Both the position numbers and the translations under genes were made by a program. DNA of 64,000 nt, from the NCBI GenBank assembly GCA_014529385.2, contig CM043944.1, positions 180,503,740 through 180,567,739 on the forward strand, in the 5' to 3' direction. Below are positions 43,051-54,366 of this stretch, piece after piece (within the stretch, counting starts at the first letter, position 1; each line of letters opens with the position of its first letter). The notes under the pieces are model-generated. The model was not told the origin of the DNA, made no database searches, and saw only the letters and a list, made by a program, of their open reading frames with translations. Origin of the DNA: Adiantum capillus-veneris (taxonomy: Eukaryota; Streptophyta; Polypodiopsida; Polypodiales; Pteridaceae).

Positions 43051-43844
43051 GAACCATTGATGTCCTCATCAATGAAGTGGGGATACTGAGCTTTCAAAGC
43101 TCTAATTGATTCCCAAGTGGCGAACCTTTTAGATTGACTTTTCCATTTAACTAAGTACATGCCATAAGCCTTTTGGCGCGAATGACGGGTACGATGATAT
43201 AAAATTGCCTCTGGTTCTTGAGGAAATACTCATTTTGCATATCTTTCCATACATTTTCCTCGATAGACACAACAACGTCGGTTTCGCCTAATTTTACTCT
43301 TAAGGCGGTTGACATGAAACACTGGATGTACACTAACATCCGAAGGAAGAGCGAGTTTATAGGCAACTTGGCCAATTTTCTTTGTGACTAAGAATATCTA
43401 GCTGAAAGCTTATAATGCTTCCCCGTTCTCATGGTCTTGGAATCTTTGGGTATCTTCAGATAGACCCATTGTCCCACCTCTAGAGTCCTCGGAGATCTCT
43501 TTTGATTAGCATAAGTAGTGACTCGATCTCGAGCCGATCTTATACTGTCCTTAGCCAGTTCGGAGATCTCTTTTGATTAGCATAAGTAGTGACTCGATCT
43601 CTAAGCCAAAAGCAATCGGGATTTAGGCTCAAATCCATACATCAGCATGAATGGGCTAAATCTAGTAGCAGAGTGCTTGCTACTATTGTAGGCAAACTCT
43701 AATTGTGAAAGATACCTTTCCCAATCAGACTGCTGGTGAGAGACATAGGCTCTCAACATGTCCTCTAACATCTGATTCATCCTCTCAGTTTGTCCGTCGG
43801 CTCAGGATGGTTAGAAGACGACATACTCAACTTCGTCTGAAGAT
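43051..43844 (-). pseudogene. Element D integrase C-terminus and chromodomain
   Basis: Reading minus from the hAT border: LSMSSSNHPEP and the catalytic-Glu region (near 43770-43800, 1 bp shifted), C-terminal module, then PVFHVN-like sequence (43151-43375, shifted) and the chromodomain (MYLVKWKSQSKRFATWESI, 43090-43160). A 71 bp tandem duplication lies at 43490-43601. Confidence 0.8.
43490..43601. repeat. 71 bp tandem duplication in D integrase
   Basis: CGGAGATCTCTTTTGATTAG starts at 43490 and again at 43561; the second copy is 41 bp long. It breaks the frame. Confidence 0.92.
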
Positions 43845-43852
43845 GAGCAAAC

Positions 43853-43955
43853 CAGAGTTACCCGGAACGCGGAACAGGAACGGCGACGGGCCTCCCTGCG
43901 GAACGGGGGAACGGGAATGGGCTCGGAACGGGAACGGCGCGGAACGGCAGGCTAA
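43853..43955. repeat. hAT left terminal and subterminal repeats
   Basis: TIR plus about eight GGAAC motifs in ~100 bp; such clusters are transposase-binding sites in Ac-like elements (family knowledge). Confidence 0.85.
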
Positions 43956-44442
43956 AAAAAACACCCAAATATTATTTTTTTTAGCGTTATGTGTTTGAAT
44001 ACAAGTAGTATTAGAGTACTTTGACTCTAATACCCACAAAAAACACGATTTGAAGACCATTTAACCTTATTATGACTTGATTGGGATGTGAGGCGCCCAA
44101 ACTTCAAAGTACATAGCCAGATGAACAACAATGAGAAAACACAATGCCCATAGTACATACACAATGCTCTCAAATAATTGCAAGAGTAGTAGTCAGAGAT
44201 AACACTTTGGAATTAATTATGGCTAACATAGTAACAAGCCTCAAGGGCCGCCAGCGGCCAAGGTACTACAAAAAAACCAAGGGGGGCAAAGTTCAAACCA
44301 GACTTCAGTGACCACAATACCAAAAGACTGAAGGTGACAAATACCATAAAGATGCTAGTAGCTACAAATGGCAAAGAGGGCAAGGCTCAAGCACTGAAGC
44401 AGCCATACAAAAAGGTAAGGATAAATGGCAAAGACTCAAGAC

Positions 44443-46637
44443 TCAAGAGCCACTAGCCTGAGAGGCCTCCCAATCCGTAGTAGCCGGCTGTAAATCATGC
44501 ACATCCTCCCATTCCTCATCATCGAGGTTTAGGTCCGGCTCGATCTCAGCCACAGATGAAGTACCTGGTGTTGGTGGATGTGCATCTCCACCCGCCTGAG
44601 AAGCCTCTTGCTCCATCTCCCACTGTGTAAAAGGATCTGTCTGTTTGTCTGTACTCTTGCAAAGCATTTTCAAATTTGCGCTGACGAAGACAAGATCATT
44701 AGCCTTCTCCACTCCAAGTCGATTTCTCTTCTTGGAAGCAATGTGGCTAAAGGTACTCCACAATTGCTCCAAGCATGAGGTACTAACTGACTGGTTGAGA
44801 ATACGGATCGCCAATCTCTGAAGCTCAGGGCCATCATAGCCATAGTCCTCCCACCAAAGCACTGAACCTATTTTCCTGCGATCAATCTGAGCATCTGGAC
44901 TGCCAAATGACCCCCGCATCTCTCTGTACTGTCTCAGCTGATCTCTGACAATGCATCGCCCATCTCTGTCTAGAACCATCTTGTTTAAGATCTCTGTAAA
45001 TTGGTTCATGACTTCCCTATCTGTCTCTTGCCCTGCACCCTGGAACTCTGGATCCACCATGTACGCTGCCCCGTGTAAAGGAGAGGCATATGAATTCCAC
45101 CTCGAGCTGCAAAGCACATGGATCTCCTCATATCGCTCTGCGTTCGGCTCAAGCTGTGCAAGCTGCTCAATCATGCGGTCCATTGTCTCATAAATCTTGC
45201 CAATGCAAGGATCCATGCCATCCAGAACTCGAAGCAAATGAACCACGGTTTTACCTGTGCATCTAGACTCTTGAGCTCCTTCCAGAACTCAAGATCCTCT
45301 GCCTTATCCTTGCACAAAATCCCTGCAACTGTCTTTGCATAGGGGGAGGTGGTGAACTCATCACTGATGAAGACCTGTCGGACCGCATTTTGACATTCAG
45401 ACAGCCTGCGCACAAGAAGAAAGTTGAATGCGAAGCGGGTATCTGAATACTTTAGAAGCACTTTGCCGCCCGACCTCTTGAGGTACTCACTCCGAACCAA
45501 GTTGTGATTGCCGATGAAAGTAACCATCTTCATTGCATCAGCAATGACTGGAGCAATCCAGTCTAGCTTGCCGATGTCTTTTAGAAGGTTGTTCAAGCAG
45601 TGTGCCATGCAAAAGCACACTGTCACATGCGGATAGTGGCCCTCTATGATAGCTGCTGCTGCCCTGTTTGATGCCTCCCCATCTGTGACAAAGGCCACCA
45701 CGTGTTGCTCACCGATGGTTTCTATGGCCGTTGTCCACTCTGCAGAGAGGACATCGGCGGACTTGCCACTCTCAGTGGCATCATGAGTGTGCACAAAGTA
45801 CATCTCTCCACTGGAGTATGCGACGAGACCATGGATAGATCTCTTCCTTGTATCACTCCATCCGTCGGCAATGAGGGAAACGCCATGTTTTGCCCAAAGA
45901 CGTTGAATGTTGAGGGTTGCTTGCTCCACGATAGCCTTCTCTGGATCGAGCAAGGTGGTTCGGAGAGCCTCTGAAGATGGCGGCACATAGCCGGTGCCAT
46001 ACTCTCCTATCCGTTGCACCATGACTTTCCAATACTCCGACCTATTTCGATCAAACATAGAAGAGGTTAGTATCAAAAAAGTGGAAACGATGATAACGGA
46101 AGAAATGAGAGAGAAGATTGATAAATCATAAAACAATGAACATACCTCGCCGCGACAAATGGGATATGGTCGTGATAGAAGAATCGAGCCACGGCCGCAT
46201 CCACCTCTTCCTTTCTTTGGGTCCCAAGAGGTGGCAAGGGTCCTTTGGCGACGTTTTGGACCTTGTGAAGATGCACCAACACCTACACCGGGTAGAGAGG
46301 AAGAAGGGAAAATGAGGGTCTTTGGATCAATACCTTTGCGTGCGGGCTTGGCTTTGTGGTTGAATTGCCGATCCTTTTTCTCGAGGTCCTTCCTCTTCTC
46401 GATGGTTACGTTGGAGCAAAATCTCACCTCATGTCCCGGCACTTGAAGAAAGTGTGCCCTCACTTTGTCATGCCCCCCTTTCCGTGTGTAGGAGCATAGC
46501 TTGCATGCCCATGCACGAGAACCTCCCGCCGCCGACAAGGTGCCCTCCGAGGTCACTTCATCCCACCATGACCATTCCTTCGCCTTTTGAGTGTTGCCCG
46601 CATGAACGGAGGGGGTTGAACGAGAAGAAGAGGCCAT
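44443..46637 (-). pseudogene. hAT transposase (two apparent frameshifts)
   Basis: ATG at 46637 (MASSSRSTPS). N-terminal BED-type zinc finger (WACKLCSYTRKGGHDKVRAH, then HEVRFC). Next a DUF659 region: VDAAVARFFYHDHIPFVAAR, interrupted by a GT-AG intron at 46042-46145, continuing SEYWKVMVQRIGEYG and SLIADGWSD (catalytic Asp), then VAFVTDGEASNRAA. The C-terminal dimerisation domain is at 44443-45246 (RILNQSVSTSCLEQLWSTFS, KKRNRLG) with the conserved Glu and Trp. A possible short intron lies at ~46262-46333. A 1 bp shift at ~46215-46225 and another in an A-run near 45252 break the frame; sequence error could explain either. Acts in the nucleus to cut and paste the element. Confidence 0.9.
46042..46145 (-). 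other. hAT transposase intron
   Basis: 104 bp, GTATGTTC ... AATAG on the minus strand. Removing it joins FVAAR to SEYWKVM in frame at the point conserved in hAT proteins. Confidence 0.8.
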
Positions 46638-46649
46638 GGAATCTAGATG

Positions 46650-46915
46650 ATGGAAATTGGAAGGAGACTCGAGAGAGCTTGAGGCTTAAAGCCTTGAGAC
46701 TCGAGAGCAAGAGAGAGCTTGAGAGCTTGATGCTTGAGAGCTTGAGAGCTTGGTAGGTTGAGAGCTTGAGAGCTTGGAAGTTGGTAGCTTGAGAGCTTGA
46801 GAGATTGAAGCTTGAGCAATGAGCCTTGAGAGCTAGAGACTCAAGAGCAATAGAGCTTGCAAGTTGAGAGGCTAGAGCAACTTGCAAGAGAGCTTGAGAG
46901 CTTGTGAAGGAAAAG
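46650..46915. repeat. GAGAGCTTGA minisatellite in hAT leader
   Basis: Degenerate tandem of GAGAGCTTGAGAGCTTG type just upstream of the transposase start; possibly promoter/leader. Confidence 0.88.
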
Positions 46916-47014
46916 GGTGTGAAGGCTTGGCAATATATAGCTTTTGAGGCCTTACTGCCCGTTTTCTAAACGTTAGAAATTTTCAAATTTCTGCCCGTTT
47001 ATATCCGTTGCAGT

Positions 47015-47204
47015 TCTGCCGTTCCGGATGCTCCGTCCGTTCCGCCGTTCCGGCCCCGTTCCGAACGCGTTCCGGCCGGCCGTTCCGGTAAGACCCCGAC
47101 TGTCGGAACGGCAGTCCGTTCCGGGGCGTTCCATTCACTGCCGACCTGCCGGAATGCCGTTCCGGCGTTCCAAGCAAGGAAATACCCGTTCCCTGGTAAC
47201 TCTG
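47015..47204. repeat. hAT right terminal and subterminal repeats
   Basis: More than ten GTTCC/GGAAC motifs in ~190 bp followed by the TIR. Confidence 0.85.
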
Positions 47205-47212
47205 GAGCAAAC

Positions 47213-47814
47213 ACATCTCGCTAAAATCGGCCAGTGAACTTAGTATCTCAATCACTGACGATATCCTCTGGCAGACCATACAACTTATAAAGCTGGTCTA
47301 CCGCGAACTCGTGGCTTTTTACTATCGACTTCGTTGGTATAAACTTCCCCATTTTTGTGAGTCTATCGACCACAACCCAAATGGCGTCATTGCCCCGACT
47401 AGTATTTGGCAAACCAACGATGAAGTCCATGGAAGTACTCTGCCACTTGGCATTCGGGATTTCCAATGGATGTAGCAGGTCAGCTTTCTTAAGGTGCTCT
47501 GCCTTATTGACTTGACATTGAGCGCATCTCTTCACATAGCTCTCTATGTAAGAGCGCATCCTTGGCCAATAGAAATATTGCTTAACCAAAGCCAAAGTTC
47601 TCTGGATGCCTGGGTGCCCAGCGCTAGGAACATCGTGGCATTCAAACAAAATCCTTTGTCGAACCTCATCGATTTCCGGCACGTAGACTTTTCCATTTTT
47701 GAACAATAGTCCACCTCTAATGGAATATTGTCGTTGTCTCGTCTCTCCGACAAGACTCACTTGGGTCTCCGGACCACCCAAGCCTGTACATGCCCCGCTT
47801 CGATCTCGTTCCAT
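47213..47814 (-). pseudogene. Element D integrase N-terminus
   Basis: HHCC zinc domain (CHDVPSAGHPGIQRTL, CAQCQVNKAEH), first Asp in MDFIVGLPNT, and VVVDRLTKMGKFIP up to the second Asp (LPEDIVSD). The hAT sits between this Asp and the catalytic Glu. N-terminal residues before GGLLFKNGKVYVPE are probably shifted. Confidence 0.9.
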
Positions 47815-47829
47815 ATATTGCCAAAATTG

Positions 47830-48395
47830 CTATCTGAACGACATAGCCATCCGGAGAGAGAGATAGAAATCCGTCGAGATTTCAGCCATAGACAAGGCAT
47901 TAACTTCAGGAATCCTGTTGAGTGCGTCAGCAACTCGATTGCTGAATCCTTTTATATAACAGATCTCAAAGTCAAACTCTTGCATAAGCTCAATCCATCT
48001 AGCCTTCTGACCTCTGAGATCACCCTGACATAGCGCAAAGAGTGATGGTCTGTCCATGCAGCAAACGTAGAGCCATACAAGTAGTGTCGCCATGTCCTCA
48101 AGGCGTGGACTACGGCGTAAAGCTCCTTCTCATACGTTGGATAACGCATCCTAGCGTCAGAAAGTTTCTTACTTTCAAACGCAACAGGACGTCCATCCTG
48201 GTATAACGCCGCACCAATGGCATAATCACTAGCATCCATTTCAACCACAAACGGTTTGCTAGGATCCACAATGTGCAATATTGGCGCAATAGTCACCAAG
48301 TGCTTTAGTGTCCGAAAGCTCTCGTCGATGACGCTCATTCCAGACAACACGGGTTTACCTTTACGGTGAGGACTTGAAGTCTTCGGCCCTTTCAC
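47830..48395 (-). pseudogene. Element D RNase H
   Basis: 48395 downward: FRTLKHLVTIAPILHIVDPS, VVEMDASDYAIGAALYQDG, ARMRYPTYEKELYAVVHALR and DHHSLRYVR. After a frameshift near 48020, 47830-48093 continues (RWIELMQEFDFEICYIKG, then VADALNRIPE). Confidence 0.88.
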
Positions 48396-48403
48396 CCCTC
48401 CTT

Positions 48404-49063
48404 TTAAAAGTTGCGTAAGCGGAGCAAAACAACTCTAGAGTAATCCTTGATAAATTTGCGAAAGAATCTTGTAAAGCTTAAAGAGGACTTCACTTGGCGC
48501 ACATTCTTCAGAATGGGCCAATTTCGCACTTTATCCAACTTTTCAGGGTCAACACGAATTACATCGTGAGTAATGATGTGACCCAAGTACAGAAGCTCTT
48601 TCTTAAAGAATTCACAGTTAGAAGCCTTAGCATAAAGATTCTCAGTTCTCAGTACCTTGAGAACATTGCGTATATACGCTAAGTGCTCAGATAAACTTCG
48701 ACTGTAGATCAAGATGTCATTGAGAAATACAACAACGAAGCTGCCTAAAAATGGTCTCAGCAGATTATTCATCATCTGCTGAAACGTGGTTGGAGCATTG
48801 GTCAAACCAAAAGGCAAGACGAAAAACTCATACTGACCATAACGCGTATGGAAACCCGTTTTGGGAACATCTTCCAGTTTGATCCGTATTTGGTGATAGC
48901 CTGAGCGCAGGTCTATCTTCGTAAAATACAACGCCTCATGGAGTCGATCTATCAGATTGCCCATACGCGGGAGCGGATACTTGTTTTTGACAGTAAGCTT
49001 ATTCAACCCCTTGTAATCTACGCAAAAACGCATAGTGTTATCCTTCTTCGGAGAAAGTAACAT
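48404..49063 (-). pseudogene. Element D reverse transcriptase
   Basis: 219 open codons: MRFCVDYKGLNKLTVKNKYP, FTKIDLRSGYHQIRI, FVLPFGLTNAPTTFQQMMN, then FLND at 48717-48728 in place of YxDD. Loss of the first catalytic Asp should abolish activity (known chemistry). LYLGHIITHDVIRVDPEKL and a shortened thumb follow. Confidence 0.9.
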
Positions 49064-49091
49064 TGTCGCTCCCCTCTATCGAGATAATCTT

Positions 49092-49800
49092 TCAGCTGCC
49101 GCTGAATCTTGTCCTCCTCGGTTTTACTAAACTGATAGGGTTGCTTTGAGAAGGGTTGACTACCGGCCACCAACTCAATGCCATGAGTCCTCTCGAAGGC
49201 GGCAAGCCAGGAGGTAGATCATCGGAGGAAACATCCTTGAAATTAGTCATGATTTCTCGGATAAGGTTGGATTCATTGGAATCCGTAAGTTCAACACAAC
49301 AACATGAAACATTTTTACGAAATTCAGTGACAGAAGTACCAAGCACTAATGAATTAAACCAAGCAGATGGTACACATTGATAAAAGTCAACATCAAAAGA
49401 CTTTGTATCTTTATACATTTTCAAAACAATAACAACTGGTATTGCAAAACCATTATTTACAGAAATGTGATTACAAAGCGACACATATACATGAGGCATG
49501 TCCTGCTTAACAAAAACAAGAGAGTGATGTACATAGTCTATATACAATGAGTCTTGTTTATCATAAAATCATGGAATTTGTAAAATAACATCTGCTCTAT
49601 CTAGGCGCATGATGTGGAAATCTAGGTTCTTTTAGTAGTCAGCTAGCTCGAGCGACAAATTTGGAACCATCTAATTCCATACATCCATATTCTTGCCACG
49701 AGCATCGTCACGCGATACTCATGGTCACTGTTTCGCGTCCGCAGTCTCAGTTTCTGCACCAATTTTACATCCACAAAATTGTCTGAGCTAAACGAGTACG
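49092..49800 (-). pseudogene. Element D protease and linker (decayed)
   Basis: No clean D-S/T-G. VDVKLVQKL after the gag end and the later RADVILQIPW-type sequence (~49560-49610) are the two protease blocks in shifted frames. 49092-49547 holds the linker (DVSSDDLPPGLPPSRG). Confidence 0.65.
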
Positions 49801-50701
49801 GTCACGTCGTGACCATTGATCTTCCCAGGGAAACGGAGAAGATCGTGCTTATCAAACACTTTGGTGCTAAAAGTACAATTAGTGCATGAACTGTGCGCTA
49901 AATGATGGATTTTAACTTGAATGACATCAGAGTTACGTGAGATCTCGTGAATTTGAACCGAAGGACAACCTTGCGGTTTCTTTGTCTTGTTGTTGGGGCA
50001 ATCCTTGATTTGGTGACATGTTTGGCCACATCCGAAGTAAGCCCCCTTCTTCACTGAATCAGCAATTGAAGCATTTTTGGCTTTCTTCTTCTCCTGAGAA
50101 GATCTCGGCGATGATTTGGACTTTTGCTGGAATTGGGGTTCGCTCCTTGAAGCGCCCTCACCGGATTGATGGTCTGAAGTTCTTTTCTTCTCATAGATCG
50201 CTCCATTTATCAAATGGAACGTCCTGGCCTTTGCCACTGCATCCTCGACATCAGTTGGGGCTTTGTCCTTGATTAAGGCCCAATGGTAATCCCAGCGCAC
50301 AGCGTGCCCGGAATCCACCTTGTAGAAGGTGAACGCTTCTTCTCCCGAGAAATTAGTGGTTTTGTACGGAATCGTGGCAGTTGGACCACCTTGTGAACGC
50401 CCAAAAGCAGCAACCTGCGTCTGCAGTTGTTGGAGATGGGTTCCGTCCTCAGAAATACGCACAGTCATCGATTGAACCGTATTTTCCAGAGTAGTAAGCC
50501 GAGAATCAAGCCCTTGCACGGCCCCTTTGAGAGAGGCCAAGCGAATTTTCGTTTTAATGTTTGCGTTTTCTGAACGGAAACACGCTGGTCGAAGTTCTAG
50601 AAAGTACTTGTAATCCATGTGTATAGAGCATGCGTAAACGGAATTTGAATGTTACCTGGCGCGTCGTCACGCTGCGCATCCGAGTTGGAGGAATCCATGG
50701 C
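49788..50701 (-). pseudogene. Element D gag
   Basis: Likely ATG at 50699-50701 (MDSSNSDAQRDDAP), followed by a shift into 49788-50618. A probable coiled stretch (LKGAVQGLDSRLTTLENTVQ), then TTNFSGEEAF (capsid start). The capsid core is internally deleted, since KVDSGHAVRWDYHWALIKDK jumps to the C-terminal part. A knuckle-like YFGCGQTCHQIKDC has its first Cys replaced by Tyr. PGKINGHDVTVLV begins protease. Confidence 0.82.
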
Positions 50702-50997
50702 GAAATGTGTGAAAAACTGAAAATTTCAAGCGAAACTGGGCCTTTTCTACACTTTTTGATCGCGAAAAGTTGAACTTCGAAGAGCGCTATGCGTTGGCGT
50801 AATCGTCCAAAGTCAAGCAAGTGATGGCGGGAGCGCGGGAGTGCGAGCGGGTGAGAGAGAGGAGCGGTGGGAGAGAAGCAACAGAGCCAAAAACTGAATT
50901 CTTTGCAAACTTTCTAGTCTTTGTTAGTGAGTCTTAATAAACTACAGGTTTCAAACCATACTTTAAAAAAAACCCCAAGTGACCAGGCCGCTCAGAG

Positions 50998-51075
<78 letters not shown>

Positions 51076-51371
51076 TTGTACTTCGCACAGAAGAGGAGCA
51101 CAGAGAAAGATTAAAGCTTCTGTTCGCTGAATTTAGTCAGCAAATCAATGAATAAGTCATTGATTCTCATCAAAAATCAGCAAAAGCAATAAAAATCCAT
51201 TGATTTTCAGCACTTCCAACTGCTAAATTGCTGAATTTTATACAAAATCAGCGAGAAGCACATTAAATTTCACCTGCAAACATGCTCATGAGAAGAAAAT
51301 TATCAATTAAACGGTTATTTCATCAAAACTTGCATGAAATAGTGATTATTCGACTCTAACCAGCCAAGTCG
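50702..51371 (-). other. Element D leader region
   Basis: 670 bp between gag and the primer site, with (CT)n at 51001-51071; no gene. Confidence 0.7.
51001..51071. repeat. (CT)n microsatellite in D leader
   Basis: ~71 bp CT run. Confidence 0.98.
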
Positions 51372-51383
51372 GCTCTGATACCA
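51372..51383 (-). other. Element D primer-binding site
   Basis: Minus strand TGGTATCAGAGC, initiator tRNA-Met type, abutting the LTR end. Confidence 0.93.
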
Positions 51384-51667
51384 TGAAACGAACCCAAGGA
51401 GTGGGCTACACAGGCCGCCTAAAGACACGCTTCGGAAAACCAACCCGCCTTACCTCCTCGAGGTGACCTCTCGTACTCCTAGCCTCGCAAGCTAACCACT
51501 GGCACTCTGCCAATGGGGGGTCGATAACTACAAATGAGGCCTTGGCCTCCCTTTTATAATAATGGCCGGCCACATTGGCCGGTTTCACACTACGTTCACT
51601 CGGACACTAGCAGCCCATCCCGACGGCGTCTAGGTTAGATCCCCTCTCCTGTGAGCGGGACATAATA
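51384..51667 (-). repeat. Element D 5' LTR
   Basis: 284 bp; start reads TATTATG instead of TGTTATG (a G-to-A change of the TG end). Followed by GGCGG duplication. Confidence 0.9.
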
Positions 51668-51672
51668 GGCGG

Positions 51673-51965
51673 CCCATCACACTACTCTCTTCAATTTATA
51701 ACAGATTGGCCGAAGTGAATAGTGTTAAATTGCGTCCTTTTTGTAGGACTTTACGCATAGCTCTCTCTTCTTTAAATGTTGGTGTATTCTGAAGAATTTG
51801 TTTTGGTTTCATCTGGCAGTAGAGTGGGCTGCGTCATGCCATATGCCGTTGGGGATTCTCCTTCTCAATTCTGAGAAATTCATGACAGAGCAGAGTCCAG
51901 ACTGGAGTTTTCTTGAGGGATCCCTACTTTGGATGGGTTTTTTGGATGCTAGATTAGAGGAGTCT
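51673..51965. other. Unassigned low-repeat sequence
   Basis: ~290 bp between two elements with no match elsewhere in the window and no recognised domain. Possibly a remnant of pre-insertion DNA. Confidence 0.5.
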
Positions 51966-52569
51966 TGCAACAAACTTGGTCACCTTAAGTCAAGATTCTA
52001 CCGCGACACATCAGAGATTCACTTCAAAACACTTCACAAATCAAAAGAAAGGCGGCACAGCCCGGCATAGTTCCGTGCCAAGAGGTACTGTCGCCAGAGA
52101 TTGGCGCCCCTTTCGGTGTTTCTTTTATATTAATCTTTGAGCGAAGTACAACCGACCCGCGGGTGCTCGCTCTCAGACTCTGCGCCTAGATGCTCTGCAG
52201 AGTGAGCCCCTTAGGTTACTTATAAAGATTTACAAGGGTTGCTAAAAGCAGAGCCCCAAAAGCATTGATATCAAAAGCAATATGGCCCAAAAACCTCATT
52301 GGCTAAAATCTGCCAACAAAAAGTAGTCAGCATAAGCTGCGGAAATCCGTACTGCCTGCGAGCATGAAAAGCAAAAATCCGTACGCATTGCCACGTCAAC
52401 ATCCAGTCAACGCGAATCGGAGGATTCTTTACTGCCACGTCAGCCAGTTAACGCGAATCACGGGATTCCGTACAACAGCCAGTCACATGGATTGGTGGAG
52501 ATCCGTACCATCAGCCATGTCATCAATTGAGAGTGTGTCCCGGCACTGCCACGTCATCAGTTTGTGACA
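51966..52569 (-). repeat. Copy 4 3' LTR
   Basis: 604 bp; minus TGTCACAAACTGATGACGTGG to AAGTTTGTTGCA. Contains CCGTAC/GCCACGTCA tandem units (52355-52560) and the core form GAAACACCGAAAGGGGCGCC (~52104-52123). Confidence 0.88.
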
Positions 52570-52584
52570 TACCCCCCTCTTGAA
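52570..52584 (-). other. Copy 4 polypurine tract
   Basis: Minus TTTCAAGAGGGGGGTA next to the LTR, identical in type to family A. Confidence 0.85.
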
Positions 52585-53300
52585 AGAACTGTAATTGCCC
52601 TCGATTACGCTTGCAAAACAGACAGAGGCCATAAAGTGTCTTAGTAGACACTGACTGTTAGTACCGACGCACTGGACACGACACATCTAGCACTTGTACA
52701 AATCGACAATCACATCACTCGACATCACTCGACATCTAAATCCATTCCGGACCTCACCGATCCGCGATTAACTAATTCTTATTGCAATCATGTCTATAGA
52801 GATTTATGAGACCAAAAATGTTGTAGTCATTTCGTCTTTCAGTTCGTGCACTCAAACAAGTCAAATGAGAGAGTACAAAGCAATCATATTCAATTTCGGG
52901 AATTCCGTGGCATAAAGCCATACAGCAGAATACTGGTCAGCCCATTAGTATCCGTGAAACCCAAAGGGGACGTCAGTGACCTTATCAAAAAATCGGGGTA
53001 ATCTGTTGATAAAGGAGGGGAGTAACTCCCCGCTTGTGCAAACCCGCTACACTAGAATCACCCTTGTTGATTTCGGAGTTCTATCGGAGTAGACTATGCT
53101 GAACCGAATGCTTCAAGGTAAAGTTCCAAAATCTAAGGAGTATCTGCTAGGTCCTCCTCCTCCATCCACTTCGCATCCAATGCAGGATAGTCCTTAAATT
53201 AACCAAGAAATGCCAAATCACTTTACCTTTCATCTTTCTTTCTTTGTGTGCCAAAATCTGTTTTGGAAGGAGTATCTCCTCGCTTTCCTCCACTTCGGGT
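52585..53300 (-). pseudogene. Copy 4 3' UTR and chromodomain remnant
   Basis: Homologous to 27507-28089 and 20111-20700, including the ACATCACTCG repeat (52700-52735). Chromodomain sequence near 53120-53250 is only partly readable. Confidence 0.7.
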
Positions 53301-54366
53301 TACTCATCAGGCGCTCCATCAACTGACACATCACCTTAAAAAGGCTTCAATAGACTCATATGAAATGCATTGTGAATCTTCCAAGTATCGGGCAGCTTGA
53401 GTCAAGAGGAGACATCATTTATCTTTTCTTTTATTTGGAAAGGGCCATAATACCTCATGCTAAGGTTTGGAAAAAGCCGCTCCTTTCCCTTTCCTTTTCT
53501 TAGGCGTGCCTCCTCAAAACATAAGAGCACCCAATCGTCTTACTTTAATTTCAAATCTTGTCGATGTTGATCTGCTGCCTTCTTATGTTGTTCTTCAGAT
53601 TTCGCTAAAGCCTCCTGGACCTTGGCAAAAGGAGTGTCCAAGTCCCTTGTGTAATGGTTGGCTTCAAAAGTCTTGTCTTTAGTGTGAAGGAAGGGTGGAA
53701 TCTTCGGAGCACCTTCCATTATCACAAATGGCGCCTTCCCCGTCGAAGAGTGAACCGTGTTATTGTAGGCAAATTCCACAAAAGGCAAAACAATTTCCCA
53801 TTGAATCTTCTAATAAGAGATGTAAGACTTTAATAAATTGAGAACAACTGAATTTGCAATCTCAGATTGCCGATCTATCTGCGGGTGGAATCATGACGAG
53901 AACTGCAACCGTGTGCGAATGTTCTCCCAAATAGCCCTCCAAAACAAACTCGTGAATCGAGGATCTCTGTCGGAGACTATTGTCTCAGGCATGCTATGTA
54001 GTGTGAAAATCTGTGCAATGAACAGTCTCGCTAAATGATCCGGCTTGGCTGTTTTCTTCACTGGAATGAAGTGAGCTTGCTTGCTAAATCTGTCAATGAC
54101 AGTCCAAATGGCATCATGCCCACTCTGTGTCTTCGGGAGATCAAAAATAAAATCCATTGCAATACTTTCCCAGGGGCGGTGGGAATGGGTAAAGGCTGTA
54201 GTAATCCCTGTGTCTTATGCCTATCAAAGTTGACTTCCTGGCATACTAAACAACTGCAAATAAAGTCGTGCACATCTTTCTTGAATCTTGGCCAAAAGAA
54301 GTAACGCGCCACACCTTTCAAGGTGGTGTCGATGCCGCGGTGACCCGTAAAGGTGGACAATGGCAC
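53301..54366 (-). pseudogene. Copy 4 integrase
   Basis: 54058-54366: FTGHRGIDTTLKGVARYFFW and CLVCQEVNFDRHK (zinc domain). 53891-54157: MDFIFDLPKTQSGHD ... PETIVSDRDPRF with the first two catalytic Asp. 53540-53788: FAYNNTVHSSTGKAPF. The Glu region (~53840-53880) is shifted. The most complete A-type integrase core in the window. Confidence 0.88.

Larger units (their letters stand above)
43853..47204 (-). mobile_element. hAT DNA transposon
   Basis: 3352 bp with terminal inverted repeats CAGAGTTACC (43853-43862 and, reversed, 47195-47204) and a perfect 8 bp duplication GAGCAAAC (43845-43852, 47205-47212), both diagnostic of hAT. Subterminal 100-190 bp at each end are packed with GGAAC/GTTCC motifs. 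It encodes one transposase on the minus strand and splits element D's integrase, so it is younger than D. Confidence 0.96.
41470..51667 (-). mobile_element. Element D: chromovirus-type Ty3/gypsy retrotransposon
   Basis: Full-length 10.2 kb element (minus) with LTRs at both ends, tRNA-Met primer site, gag, protease, RT, RNase H, integrase, chromodomain and purine tract. GGCGG at 41465-41469 and 51668-51672 is a perfect target duplication. It was later hit by a family C element (now a solo LTR, 41547-42720) in the 3' LTR and by a hAT transposon (43853-47204) in integrase. Confidence 0.93.

Noticed and set aside
46558-46887. Ser/Leu/Ala-rich 109-codon frame
   Set aside because: It translates the GAGAGCTTGA minisatellite upstream of the transposase start.
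47015-47279. Arg/Pro/Gly-rich frames near the hAT right end
   Set aside because: They translate the GTTCC/GGAAC subterminal repeats of the transposon.
51798-52070. Possible host gene (90 codons)
   Set aside because: The second half reads into the copy-4 LTR and the first half has no recognised motif or splice context.
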